NCBI GenBank assembly: GCA_963921795.1
Contig: OY997645.1
Coordinates: 16,330,352-16,394,351, forward strand
From: Nannobrachium achirus
Taxonomy: Eukaryota > Chordata > Actinopteri > Myctophiformes > Myctophidae
Reading direction: 5' to 3'
Length of the DNA: 64,000 bases
Shown one piece after another: positions 1-10,400 of this stretch (position 1 is the first letter of the stretch; every line of letters begins with the position of its first letter). The notes under the pieces were generated by a model. That model made no database searches, was not told the origin of the DNA, and saw only the letters and a list, made by a program, of their open reading frames with translations. Both the position numbers and the translations under genes were made by a program.

Positions 1-43
1 ACATTCCATGGGCTTAAAAACGTCCCCCACAAAACTGTGAAAT

Positions 44-1386
44 TGATTGATTGATTGAAGAATTTATTAGAAGTTTGCAATAGAAAAAAGTACAGTTTCA
101 TGACAGTACAAATCACTGGTACAAGGTCAACTAAAAGGAGATCCTAGAAAGCCGAGGCTTATTTCCACAGGAACCACACTTTAAGTATCTCATATAACAT
201 TGAAAGACAGACGGATAGAACATAGTACTTTATCTAGGATAATATCAGTTTCAAAAGCATAACATCAAATACAAAGGCAGAAAAAGAGAAAAAAGGGGGG
301 GGGGGGGGGGGAGCATGGGGCTTAGTCTATTTACAAGTCACGGGTAGCAGCTGTCTGAAGGTGACTTTTCATACCAATTTTGAAGGAGGCTAGGGATTTG
401 CTCTCCTTTAGGGCTTGTGGAAGGGCGTTCTACATGTTGATGGTGTAGCAGGAGAACGAGTTAGAGCCTTGTTTAGTGTTAAATCTACGTTGATGATGAT
501 TAGTGGAGCTGCCTCTGGTGGTGTTGTGATCGTGAATATCCTTGACCTTTAAGAAGTAGTTTGTCAGGTACATGGGAATCTTGGAGGTGTAGTGTATCTT
601 GTACACCAGGCCCATTGCAAGATGCTGTACTCTGTCAGCTACTTTGAGCCATCCCACGCTTTCGTGGTGATGATCGGTAAGGTGGGTCTGAGGAGGGAGA
701 CCAAGCACAACCCTAATTAGTTTGTTTTGGGCTGTTTGGAGCTTTAACTTTAAGGCAGCTGGGGCGTCGCGATACCAGACAAGGACTCCGTAATCAATGA
801 GGGGCCCAATAAGAGCACCTCCTAGTGTCTTTCGGGATTTAATATTGATCAGCGGGGCAACCCTTTGCAAGAAGCGAATTCGTTGGTTGACTTTATTGAT
901 TACCTTGGTGGTCATTTTTTCACTGGATAGGTTAGCCTCCAGGATGCAACCCAGGTAGCAGATGTAGTTTTTTCTTTCTATCACAGTGTCACCTACTTTA
1001 ATTGTGAAGTTCTCAACTAGGCTAAGTTTCTGACTAGATCCAAAGAGGATACATTCAGTTTTGCCTAGGTGAATTGAGAGTCTGTTGTCATTGAGCCAGG
1101 TACAGATCTTGTTAAGTTCACAGTTAAGGGCCTTTTCAACCTGCGATATGTCTCTGCCTGAGACTAGGAGAGCCGAGTCGTCCGCGAACAGAAACAGATT
1201 GCAGTCACAAGCAGATGACATGTCGTTTACGTATATTAAGAACAACAGTGGTCCTAGTATACTCCCTTGAGGTACTCCACAGTTTACTGGGAGGGGGGGG
1301 TGACAGGGTTCCGTTGACTTCCACCATCTGTTCCCTCCCCACCAAGTAAGAGTGCATCCACAGGGGAAAAGTGATGACTCATCATT
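44..1386 (-). mobile_element. 5'-truncated non-LTR retrotransposon (CR1/jockey superfamily), RT C-terminal half
   Basis: Read on the minus strand, a long frame (stop near 430) contains reverse transcriptase motif B, CGVPQGSILGPLLF, and the catalytic motif C as FADD. It continues into the usual RT thumb and C-terminal region (IDYGVLVWY...). Upstream the RT-like sequence (YLVGREQMVEVNG) is in another frame across a C-run near 1293-1300, so there is at least one frameshift. The 3' end is a TCAA-repeat tail (44-60 on the plus strand reads ATTGATTGATTG), as in CR1/L2-like LINEs. No endonuclease domain is present, so the copy is 5'-truncated. Shorter copies of the same 3' end lie at 6594-6767 and 8410-8501. 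Confidence 0.8.
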
Positions 1387-1661
1387 AAACCATAGTTTTG
1401 TGGGGCTGTTCTTAGCCCAAGGAATGTTTTTCGTGCAAATCACATGCTTGCAATGGATTCAGAATCATGAAAAAAATATAAAAAAATAGTTTGACCGCTC
1501 ATATGCTACTTAAAGCAGATTAATATTTTCCTTTTTTTTCCTGTATGCCTAGTAAAGTTAATGGGACACCACCTTTAACAGCTAATAACACCAATTTAGC
1601 TGTGGCTCAGAAAGGGTTATCATACCAAAATATCTACAGATATAGAGCTTTTAAAAATGCA

Positions 1662-2810
1662 TAGGGATGCATTTAACCGTTACGGTTAACCGTTACCGTT
1701 TAACCGATAAGAAATTGGTTACCGGTAAGCACTAACGGTTAATGGTGACCGATAAAAAAAGAAAAAAAAGGAAAGCTACCCAAGTGTCACACCAAAAGCC
1801 CCGTACGGCAATATCTATGCAACATCAAGTCATCAACCATGCATGATGCAACTATACGCGCTGCGGACACACTTTTCTGGACACCAATTTCTGTGTAACA
1901 TCCATGCATGCGACGATTTGGAACAAGGCACGCTGACTTGTTCATCAGGAAACAAATGCTCCGATTGGATTTTCCAAAACAGACCGTCACATTGAATCCC
2001 ATTTAAGAAGAGCTTAAAACACAACTTTCTAATGTTACATGACATGTGGAACGCTAAAGTCGTTTTGTTTACAGAGTAGGCTATGCGAAAATAACACAAA
2101 TCTCAGAGTCGCAAACTCGCAATGATCGCTGCATCAGCACATACAAAACACGGGTGAGAGAGAAGAACATGAATGAAATGGACATCAAAAGTCATACGAG
2201 TGGAAGTTATTGCTCTACACAACAAACAGAGGAGAGGGGGAAGTGCGAACTGCGAAGTAAAGTGCAAGCGTCTCCGTCTCGCTGCTGCTGTTTCCAGGGA
2301 CGTGCAGAGAATGTTAGAGAGGCATGGGATGACATTTCTTAAGGGGCCTTTTGGTGGACAATTATCTTGAATGCAGCCTTCAGTTATGGCATGGAAAGGG
2401 GAAATTTGCATTTCTTTTACCATAGTAAAATAAATGCATTCATGGTCTGAAGAGGGCACTTTTTACGGACGGATAAAAGGGCAGGGGCTCAAGCCCCCTT
2501 TGTCTATGTGTGCACGACTGCACGTGCCTGGCGACAGCCGCATCACGTTAGAATGATTATTTCAATCCCACCGTTTCTTTGCAAAAACAAATTTCTTTTA
2601 GAAAACATTTGTATTCTTGTTTCTCCTAGTTTTATTGTTTTTAATGTGTAAATATGGCACTTTATTATGGGGAAAAACGGGTGTATTTTCCTTTTTTAAA
2701 TCGCTAAAATAGTGCATTTTTGAACACATCTCCTTAACGGTTAATGGTTAATTAACCGATAAGGCCATACGGTTATCGGTTAAGAAAAAATCTCCATTTG
2801 GCCATCCCTT
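1662..2810. mobile_element. Non-autonomous hAT-like element with GGTTAACCG-rich ends
   Basis: The left end begins TAGGGATGC and runs into repeated (A)ACCGTTA/CGGTTAA blocks. The right end carries the inverted counterpart (CGGTTAATGG ... GGCCATCCCT). The interior has no recognisable transposase and only short frames. I could not find an 8-bp target duplication at the exact edges, so the borders are approximate. The TAGGGATG terminus is shared with the elements at 54957 and 61046. Confidence 0.45.
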
Positions 2811-3213
2811 TGCCACCTTTCCGAGAGCGACATCTAGTATGGCCCATGTACTATGCCTGTTTAAAGTTTACATTTTCAAACGATTGCTATAAGGAGTAAG
2901 ATTGGTTTCAGTGATATTGGGAATGACCCTCTACCGTTACTGCAAAGTTTCAAAACAATGTGACTCTGCATTTGTTTGTTAGAGGCAGAATAATACTTTT
3001 CATGAAACCAATTTTCATTGGGCCTTGGAGGCTTCATTTTTTCCACATAATTTTTTTTCCAACTGGGTTCGTAGATATTGGTCCAAAGTCTGTTTTTCAA
3101 TTAAAATTGGCGGGCAATCTAAGGGTCAGAGGTCATAAGTCACACAGACAAAGTTGTTCACCATGAGGAGACGCGTATGTGTTTCACGGATGAGGTTAAA
3201 CAGGGCTTTATTA

Positions 3214-3389
3214 AGGCCTATCCATAGTCTTGCCGAAACTGAACTTTTCGTCGGAAAGGTCCGCTTCGACTACAAAATGACGTCACTCGTGACTTCTGAA
3301 AAGCTTTACACCGATTTAGAGGAAGTCTGCACGTCGCAACTCTCTGAAGGAAAGTTCGGTTATGGAGAGACTATCTATGGAAAGGCGTT
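3214..3389. repeat. Small foldback element (MITE-like)
   Basis: The left part (GGCCTATCCATAGTCTT...GAACTTTTC) matches, inverted, the right part (GGAAAGTTCGG...CTATCTATGGAAAGG). The arms are about 35 nt with mismatches and flank a spacer of roughly 100 nt. No target duplication was recognised. Confidence 0.35.
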
Positions 3390-4149
3390 TAGAGTTGTTC
3401 AAAGTTAGCATTTTTCAATTGAGTGCTGAGATTTCCCATATATTTTGACCCTTTACCATCCTGCCGAATTTCATAAAAAGCTACGGTTAGGGGACCCTGT
3501 GGTTCATGGTTTTCATTTTTAGTTATTGTTGTACTGAATCATAAAACATGTAATAAAATACCTTGAAACTTGACTTGATGTAGACTATGGTGGGATAGCA
3601 TCGCTGAGGAGAGCTACTGTAGAACAGCACAGAGCAATCCAAGACTGACAACCTAAGAGTTGTAAAGGGGTGTCAGTTATGTTATGTTTTGTTTTTGTTT
3701 AATGGTGGTATTTACTGTAGTTGCAATGGCATCTCTTACAAGACTGTTTCTTCGCTAGATCTTCCTCCTGAGCTGTCGTCTCACTATCATCATAGATTAG
3801 ACCTGCATTCTCTGGATATTTCAGATTCAACCAACGCTCTTGAGAATCTCACACTCTTCACAGAACATGACATTGGACAGCGGGACGCAGACCTCTTCCG
3901 GATTCTCCCATGCCAAACCACCAGCGCTTGCCCAACAGTCTGCCGTCACACAGGCGGATGTGTGCATGCGCCGATGTGCCCCAGGATACTGGCGACAAGC
4001 GGCGACGCTGTCTGTCTGTCTGTGCCGTGCCACATTTGATTGTTGACAGTCAAACAACCAAACCACTTCCACCACCCATCTGTGTGTGTCTCTCTCTCTG
4101 TCTGTCTCTGTTGCCATATTGGGCAAGTGAAACAAATAACCACACCTGC

Positions 4150-4152
<3 letters not shown>

Positions 4153-4235
<83 letters not shown>
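4153..4235. repeat. (TG)n microsatellite
   Basis: About 40 uninterrupted TG units. The His-Thr and Cys-Val frames here are artefacts of the repeat. Confidence 0.97.
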
Positions 4236-4236
<1 letters not shown>

Positions 4237-4373
4237 TCTGTGTGCATAGGTTGTCAGTTTAACTCCTGCTTCTTAACGTGCCGTATTAAGAAGCTCTGTT
4301 GTTGCTTCTCGCCCTTAGGGTGAGGTCGCTTCTCGCCCTTAGGGTGTCTTAGGCCGTCCACACCACACACATT

Positions 4374-4928
4374 TCTCGTCACATGGTTTGAAGAAGCAAG
4401 CTTGCATTTTGGTTGCACTAAGCATGCATCCAGCAACAAAGGACTTGCTTAGTGCAAGCACAGAGCAAGTTGTAGGCGAGCAGCTGGGGGCAGACAAGGT
4501 GCACCGGAGGAACCTTGATGAGACAGAAGGGCAGGGTTCAACTGCCAACCTTCTAGCAGCGAAACATTCAACCACCTCAAGGTGGTGCTAGAGCACTTTT
4601 ATCATTTCCATTATTGCAAACAAGTGCCTTGTTATGAGCCTATAAAGGGATATGATAATTAAATAATAATTAGCACTCTTTATTTGACTTGTAAATAATG
4701 CTTTAAATCCTCGTGCCACAGCCATAAAGTATATTGCATCATAAATGCCGTTACAAACAAACACAGACACAAAGCAAATTCATCTCTGAATTCTATGTGC
4801 GTCACCGTCAGAAGAACGTCGGTACTTGTACGCCTTGTGGAAAATGTAGTGTTTATTTAGTAGACTGCGTGAGACCTAAATCGTGGTGACGCCTCTAGCG
4901 AACTACATTACCCACAAACACCAGTTAG
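4374..4928 (+). repeat. hspa13 upstream duplication, copy 1
   Basis: A 555-bp block starting at TCTCGTCACATGG and ending at CACCAGTTAG. It is nearly identical to 5568-6129, and its 3' two-thirds matches 6920-7304. It is followed directly by a GGAC array. It holds the same paired TGTGGAAAATGTAGT and ACTACATTACCCAC motifs seen just upstream of hspa13 exon 1. Confidence 0.93.
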
Positions 4929-5116
4929 TGGACGGACGGACGCTTGGACGGACGGATGGACGGACGCTTGGACGGACGGACGCTCGGACGGACGGACGGA
5001 CGCTCGGACGGACGGACGGACGCTCGGACGGACGGACGGACGCTCGGACGGACGGACGGACGGACGGACGGACGGACGGACGGACGGACGGACGGACGGA
5101 CGGACGGACGGACGGA
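4929..5116. repeat. (GGAC)n tetranucleotide array
   Basis: About 47 tetranucleotide units, the first half punctuated by CGCTCG or CGCTTG interruptions. A shorter homologous array follows copy 2 at 6130-6234, and both end in the same GGAGACTGCCCCATAGG sequence, so the array belongs to the duplicated unit. Confidence 0.95.
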
Positions 5117-5170
5117 GACTGCCCCATAGGTCGAACTCCCATTGGGTCGAAAAGCGTCGTCAGGTTAAGG

Positions 5171-5256
5171 AGGTTAGGGTTAGGGTGAGGGTTAGGGTTA
5201 GGGTTAGGGTGAGGGTGAGGGTTAGGGTGAGGCTTAGGGTTAGGGTGAGGGTGAGG
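5171..5256 (+). repeat. Interstitial telomere-like repeat (TTAGGG with TGAGGG variants)
   Basis: A run of about 14 hexamers, TTAGGG mixed with TGAGGG and one CTTAGGG. The vertebrate telomere unit is TTAGGG. The array is degenerate and lies between two tetranucleotide arrays of opposite orientation. Confidence 0.85.
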
Positions 5257-5300
5257 TTTTAGTGGTCGATCCAAAGGGTGTTTGACCTAATGACAGGACC

Positions 5301-5396
5301 GTCTGTCCGTCCGTCCGTCCGTCAGCCGAGTGAGCGAGCATCCGTCCGTCCGTCCGTCCGTCCGTCGAGTGAGCGAGCGTCCGTCCGTCCAACCGA
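5301..5396. repeat. (GTCC)n tetranucleotide array, inverted relative to 4929-5116
   Basis: Runs of GTCCGTCC interrupted by GAGTGAGCGAGC. The unit is the reverse complement of the GGAC array on the other side of the telomere-like block, so the pair could fold back on itself. Confidence 0.9.
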
Positions 5397-5411
5397 GATA
5401 TCGTCCGTCCA

Positions 5412-5506
5412 TCCTCACACATCAGCTCCCGCTCACACTCACAGCCCGTCCTCACACATCAGCTCCCGCTCACACTCACAGCCCGTCCTCACACATCAGC
5501 TTCCGC
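5412..5506. repeat. 37-bp minisatellite, 2.6 units
   Basis: The unit beginning TCCTCACACATCAGCTCC is repeated exactly at 5412 and 5449, and partly at 5486. Confidence 0.93.
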
Positions 5507-5567
5507 TCAGTCCCCGTCCGTGTCCGCTTGCTCCCTCCGGACACGGACTGTCCAATCAGCGGCTGTC

Positions 5568-6129
5568 TCTCGTCACATGGTTTGAAGAAGCAAGGTTGCA
5601 TCTTGGTTGCACTAAGCATGCATCCAGCAACAAAGGACTTGCTTAGTGCAAGCACAGAGCAAGTTGTAGGCGAGCAGCTGGGGGCAGACAAGGTGCACCG
5701 GAGGAACCTTGATGAGACAGAAGGGCAGGGTTCAACTGCCAACCTTCTAGCAGCGAAACATTCAACCACCTCAAGGTGGTGCTAGAGCACTTTTATCATT
5801 TCCATTATTGCAAACAAGTGCCTTGTTATGAGCTTATAAAGGGATAATGATAATTAAATAATAATTAGCACTCTTTATTTGACTTGTAAATAATGCTTTA
5901 AATCCTCGTGCCACAGCCATAAAGTATATTGCATCATAAATGCCGATACAAAAACAAACAAACACAGACACAAAGCAAACTCATCTCTGAATTCTATGTG
6001 CGTCACCGTCAGAAGAACGTCGGTACTTGTACGCCTTGTGGGAAATGTAGTGTTTATTTAGTGGACTGCGTGAGACCTAAATCGTGGTGACGCCTCTATC
6101 GAACTACATTACCCACAAACACCAGTTAG
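5568..6129 (+). repeat. hspa13 upstream duplication, copy 2
   Basis: A 562-bp near-identical copy of 4374-4928. Like copy 1 it is followed by a GGAC array (6130-6234). Confidence 0.93.
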
Positions 6130-6234
6130 TGGACGGACGGACGCTCGGACGGACGGACGGACGCTTGGACGCTTGGACGGACGGACGGACGCTCGGACGG
6201 ACGCTCGGACGGACGGACGGACGGACGGACGGAG
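6130..6234. repeat. (GGAC)n array, second copy
   Basis: A shorter version of the array at 4929-5116 with the same CGCTCG/CGCTTG interruptions and the same downstream GGAGACTGCCCCATAGG sequence. Confidence 0.95.
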
Positions 6235-6593
6235 ACTGCCCCATAGGTCGAACTCCTCACGTTGTGAGCTTGTAGATCCATTTTGTGGATGGATCCACCA
6301 AAAATGGATGGATCCACCAAAAAGCAGCAGGTACTCTGCCTTCACCCGAAACTCCAAAAGAACTACATGGCCAAAATCCATATCCGCTTCCTCCTCTAGC
6401 GGAACTGCCCACTTCCCGCAAAGTATTGTAGGAAATTTATTCTTTTTTGGAAGAGTCTTTGATCCAACTTTAAAAGAGCACGCATCATGCAAAGAGCAAA
6501 TGTTCTTAATATGTGATCGCGGCCTTACTGGTACTTAGGCTGGGTGGCTCTGGAAATATTTAGCCCACATACAGTAGCCTGTAGGCCTAGGTA

Positions 6594-6767
6594 TTTGATT
6601 GATTGATTGAAGAATTTATTAGAAGTTTGCAATAGAAAAAAGTACAGTTTCATGACAGTACAAATCACTGGTACAAGGTCAACTAAAAGATCCTAGAAAG
6701 CCGAGGCTTATTTCCACAGGAACCACACTTTAAGTAGGCCTATCTCATATAACATTGAAAGACAGAC
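6594..6767 (-). mobile_element. LINE 3'-end fragment
   Basis: About 170 bp nearly identical to the 3' end of the LINE at 44-1386, including the ATTG repeat tail and the AAGTTTGCAATAGAAAAAAG stretch. It is severely 5'-truncated. Confidence 0.85.
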
Positions 6768-6919
6768 GTAGGCCTGCTTCTAATCTGGAGAACACATCAG
6801 CCAGAGATTTCTATTTACTTATTTCCGTTTATTTATTAATGTTTATTCACTTGTGTGTTTTATGCATTAAACTATAAGAATAAGTAGGCTACTGCAACTG
6901 TTCAACTTCTGTTTGAATA

Positions 6920-7304
6920 AACCTTCTAGCAGCGAAACATTCAACCACCTCAAGGTGGTGCTAGAGCACTTTTATCATTTCCATTATTGCAAACAAGTGC
7001 CTTGTTATGAGCGTATAAAGGGATATGATAATTAAATAATAATTAGCACTCTTTATTTGACTTGAAAATAATGCTTTAAATCCTCGTGCCACAGCCATAA
7101 AGTATATTGCATCATAAATGCCGATACAAAAACAAACACAGACACAAAGCAAACTCATCTCTGAATTCTATGTGCGTCACCGTCAGAAGAACGTCGGTAC
7201 TTGTACGCCTTGTGGGAAATGTAGTGTTTATTTAGTGGACGGCGTGAGACCTAAATCGTGGTGACGCCTCTATCGAACTACATTACCCACAAACACCAGT
7301 TAGC
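6920..7304 (+). repeat. hspa13 upstream duplication, copy 3 (promoter-proximal)
   Basis: A 385-bp block matching the 3' part of copies 1 and 2, from AACCTTCTAGCAGCG to CACCAGTTAG. It ends 157 bp before the hspa13 ATG, so this copy is probably the original promoter-proximal sequence and the other two are duplicates. Confidence 0.9.
7211..7290. promoter_or_regulatory. Paired inverted ACTACATTWCCCAC motifs upstream of hspa13 (ZNF143-like)
   Basis: TGTGGGAAATGTAGT at 7211-7225 is the inverse of ACTACATTACCCAC at 7277-7290. Both resemble the ACTACAATTCCC core bound by ZNF143/Staf in vertebrate promoters. The same pair is kept in both upstream duplicates. Promoter use is inferred from position, 170-250 bp upstream of the start codon. 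Confidence 0.4.
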
Positions 7305-7460
7305 AAGACAATGTTGACGTGTAGCCCGTTGATTTCCTGAGAATCTGAGAATCTAACCAACCAACCTGACGTGCCATCGTTCATCATCATTCCGAGCTGC
7401 CTCTGTGTTCCTGTTACACGCTTATTGTATTAGGCCGAACGTTTACGACAGTGTCCGATC

Positions 7461-7485
7461 ATGTCTGGAGAAGTGTCAATGATTG
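7461..7485 (+). CDS. hspa13: hspa13 exon 1 (start codon)
   Basis: ATG followed by SGEVSMIG and donor G|GTAAGT, phase 1. The exon is only 25 coding bases, matching the short first exon expected from the human N-terminus. The upstream 157 bp to the duplication boundary probably includes the 5' UTR. Confidence 0.85.
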
Positions 7486-10400
7486 GTAAGTAAGAGGACA
7501 GATGCAGTTGATATTACATTAACTAAGCTAATGGCTAACGCTAAATGGTACAATCATAGAGGTAGGTTTACACTTTGGTTTGATCATCACAGGTCGTGTA
7601 TGTATTGGGCATGGTCCTGACAGATGTCACAAGTCATGTCCGCCTTTTCCTTTACAACTATCAAGCTTTGTTTCTTGCATATACGTATTTAAATAATAGA
7701 TCCTACTAGTAAGACGCCTCAGGGCGACATGTCTTGGCCATCTAGCCAGTGATGTATATCGGGCCAGTAACCCATATATGGATATCCATGTACTGTATGG
7801 AGAGAAATATGCTGAGTTATTCGTTGTGTGAAAGTCCTATGACATCTGACATCATACATACAATCCCTTTTATGCCCATACATGGAGATCCCTGTCTGTA
7901 GAACCAGCCACACAGATATGGGCTCTCTTGGCCATAGGGATTCTGTTAGTGTGGTATGTGGCCGATGTGGCCTCCATATATGGGCATTCCCATATGAAGT
8001 CCTGTTAGATATGTGCTTAATATTGATGACATCAGGGATCTCCATGTATGGGCATAAAAGGGATTCTGTTAGTGTGACATCATAGTGAAGCCAGAGCGTG
8101 ATGTCAGAGCGGCAAACCTTTTCTGTTAGTGGTTCCCCTGACATCACAGTGATGTCACAGACAGTGATGTGTCAGGGGAACCACAATGTCAGGCGTTATA
8201 GACAGAGATACGGACAAGCTGTGACGTTCACATACTAAACTGCGACCTACAGTCGCAACAATTATACGCACATAGAACATGGATGGATGGAACACCGTTT
8301 CTTTTTTCATAGTACTGTGTTCTATCCGTCTGTCATTCAATGTTATGAGATACATAAAGGGTTCTCGTGTAAATAAGCTTACCGAAAAGCTTACTAGGAT
8401 AGATCTCCATTTAGTTGACCTTGTACCAGAGAACTGTACCGTCAGAAACTGTACCTTTTCCTATGCAACCTTCTAATAAAGTCTTCAATCAATCAATCAA
8501 AGATATCCAATTACTTAGCCTTTCCCCTCTTTCTTGCCACGCGCCACAGGTTCGGTCATCCTGGCTCTGTTCCTGGCTGGATATCTGGGCCAGCAGTACT
8601 TGCCTCCTCCGACACCCAAAGTGATAGGCCTGGATCTGGGCACTACTTTCTGTTCTGTCGGCGTGTTCCATCCGGGAACCGGGGAGGTGGAGGTGATAGG
8701 AGACGAAGAGGGCAGGAAGAGCATCCCCAGCACCGTTTCCTTCACCGCCAGCGAGGTGCTGGCCGGTCACGAAGCCCAGGACCTCGCAGACAGCAACCAT
8801 CAAAACACCATCTATGATGCCAAGAGGTTCATAGGGAAGATATTTGAACCCAGGGTTCTCGAGGAGGAGAGTGTCCGGTACCCATTCAAGGTACGTCCTC
8901 TCGGATATACTAGTGCTGACAAGATTTACATAAATAAACCAATGCATATGTCTGTCTACTTATGACAGTCACTTAAACCTGTAACCAATAATATCACATA
9001 TACCCTAACCCACCCAGCCTTAATTTCCCCTGGATGAGGTGATAAAAGGATCAATAGGGTGATAAGCATTATTGGTCAGTTGTCATATCTTTGCAGCAGT
9101 TAGTTCATTGGTTCAGCTAAAGTTCCATTACATCAAGATCTGTCCCTGGCACTGATCTTGCTAGTTAATGAATGTATTAAGCAAACATCGCTGAAACCGA
9201 TACACAGATTGTGAAGTTGCCCGAGCGGCCCAGGCTCCAAGAACAGTCAGCGATGCCATTTTGGGCGTTTTATTTCGCCCAACTCCTCCAAAAATCATCC
9301 ATCACCAATATTAAAATTGCTTTGGCCAATACAAAAATAATAGACGTTGAGACTGAGAAATACGATAATGAAAAATAAACAATTAGGGACACCAACAAAA
9401 CCAACAGGCTAAGAGTTCTCTTCGTGTTATACCTTGATCGCTGCAAGGCCCCGTAACTCTCCCTCAGTTACAGTATATGTTACTTGTGTATGTGCCACAT
9501 CCAACTGACTAGCCTGTGCCTGCAGCCTCCCTTTTATTCTCTTATCCTCTTTGTCTTCTCTTTCTCTAATCGTATCTCTCTCTACCTTCGGTTTTCCTTT
9601 CTCTCTCAGGTGATAAACAACAATGGCAGTGCTGAGTTTGTGATCTCCACCAACAGTACCTTCACAGTGAGCCCAGAGTTCATTGGCTCCAGGCTGCTGT
9701 TGAGAATGAAGAAAATGGCAGAGAGACAGCTGGGTGTACCCATCCAGAGGGCAGTTATCTCGGTCCCGGCAGAGTTTGATGAGCGACAAAGGAACTACAC
9801 TATCAGGGCTGCCAATCTCGCTGGTCAGTAATTCCATGTTAATAATGGAGATTGTTGATAATGATTAAGTGACACTGAACATAAATCACGATTCTGGGTT
9901 ATTTTCAATGAATTGTGAAGACCTAGGCCCCGGAGGGCCTATGTATTAAGAAATTATCTTAATTATTAAGAAATAATTGCAAATGTATCAAGTTGGTGAT
10001 GGTGAATTTATCAAATTAATTAATGTATGACTAAGGATGTATTGTAATCTCCACTCGTAGGAAGCATACATTTTTTATTGTTTGCATACTAATACTAATG
10101 TTTTGCTTTGATAATTGTTTTTCACCCACCACCAGGCTTGGAGATCCTGCGTGTTATCAATGAGCCCACTGCAGCTGCAATGGCCTATGGCCTCCACAAA
10201 GTGGATGTGTTCAATGTGCTGGTGGTAGACCTGGGAGGAGGAACTACGGACGTATCTCTGCTCAACAAACAGGGAGGCATGTTCCTCACCAGGGCCATGG
10301 CAGGTGGGTCTTCTCACTTTTCAAGGAGTTTATGGGGTAAACAAATTGTAGGATTACCTCACCTGTTATAAATGGACCTTACTTTTCATGGCTTAGTTTG

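Noticed and set aside
4388-4591. Small frame repeated at 5330-5785 (ILVALSMHPATKDLLSAS)
   Set aside because: It recurs only because the upstream block is duplicated. It lacks any conserved domain, and the third copy does not keep it.
4883-5274. Frames rich in DGRT or RPSV repeats
   Set aside because: Direct translations of the GGAC/GTCC tetranucleotide arrays, open in several frames because of the 4-bp period.
5301-5506. CRISPR-like direct repeats
   Set aside because: The tetranucleotide and 37-bp repeats have no unique spacers, and the DNA is from a vertebrate.
9427-9837. Minus-strand frame of 136 codons over hspa13 exon 3
   Set aside because: Shadow of the plus-strand HSPA13 exon, which has the conserved ATPase sequence and splice sites.
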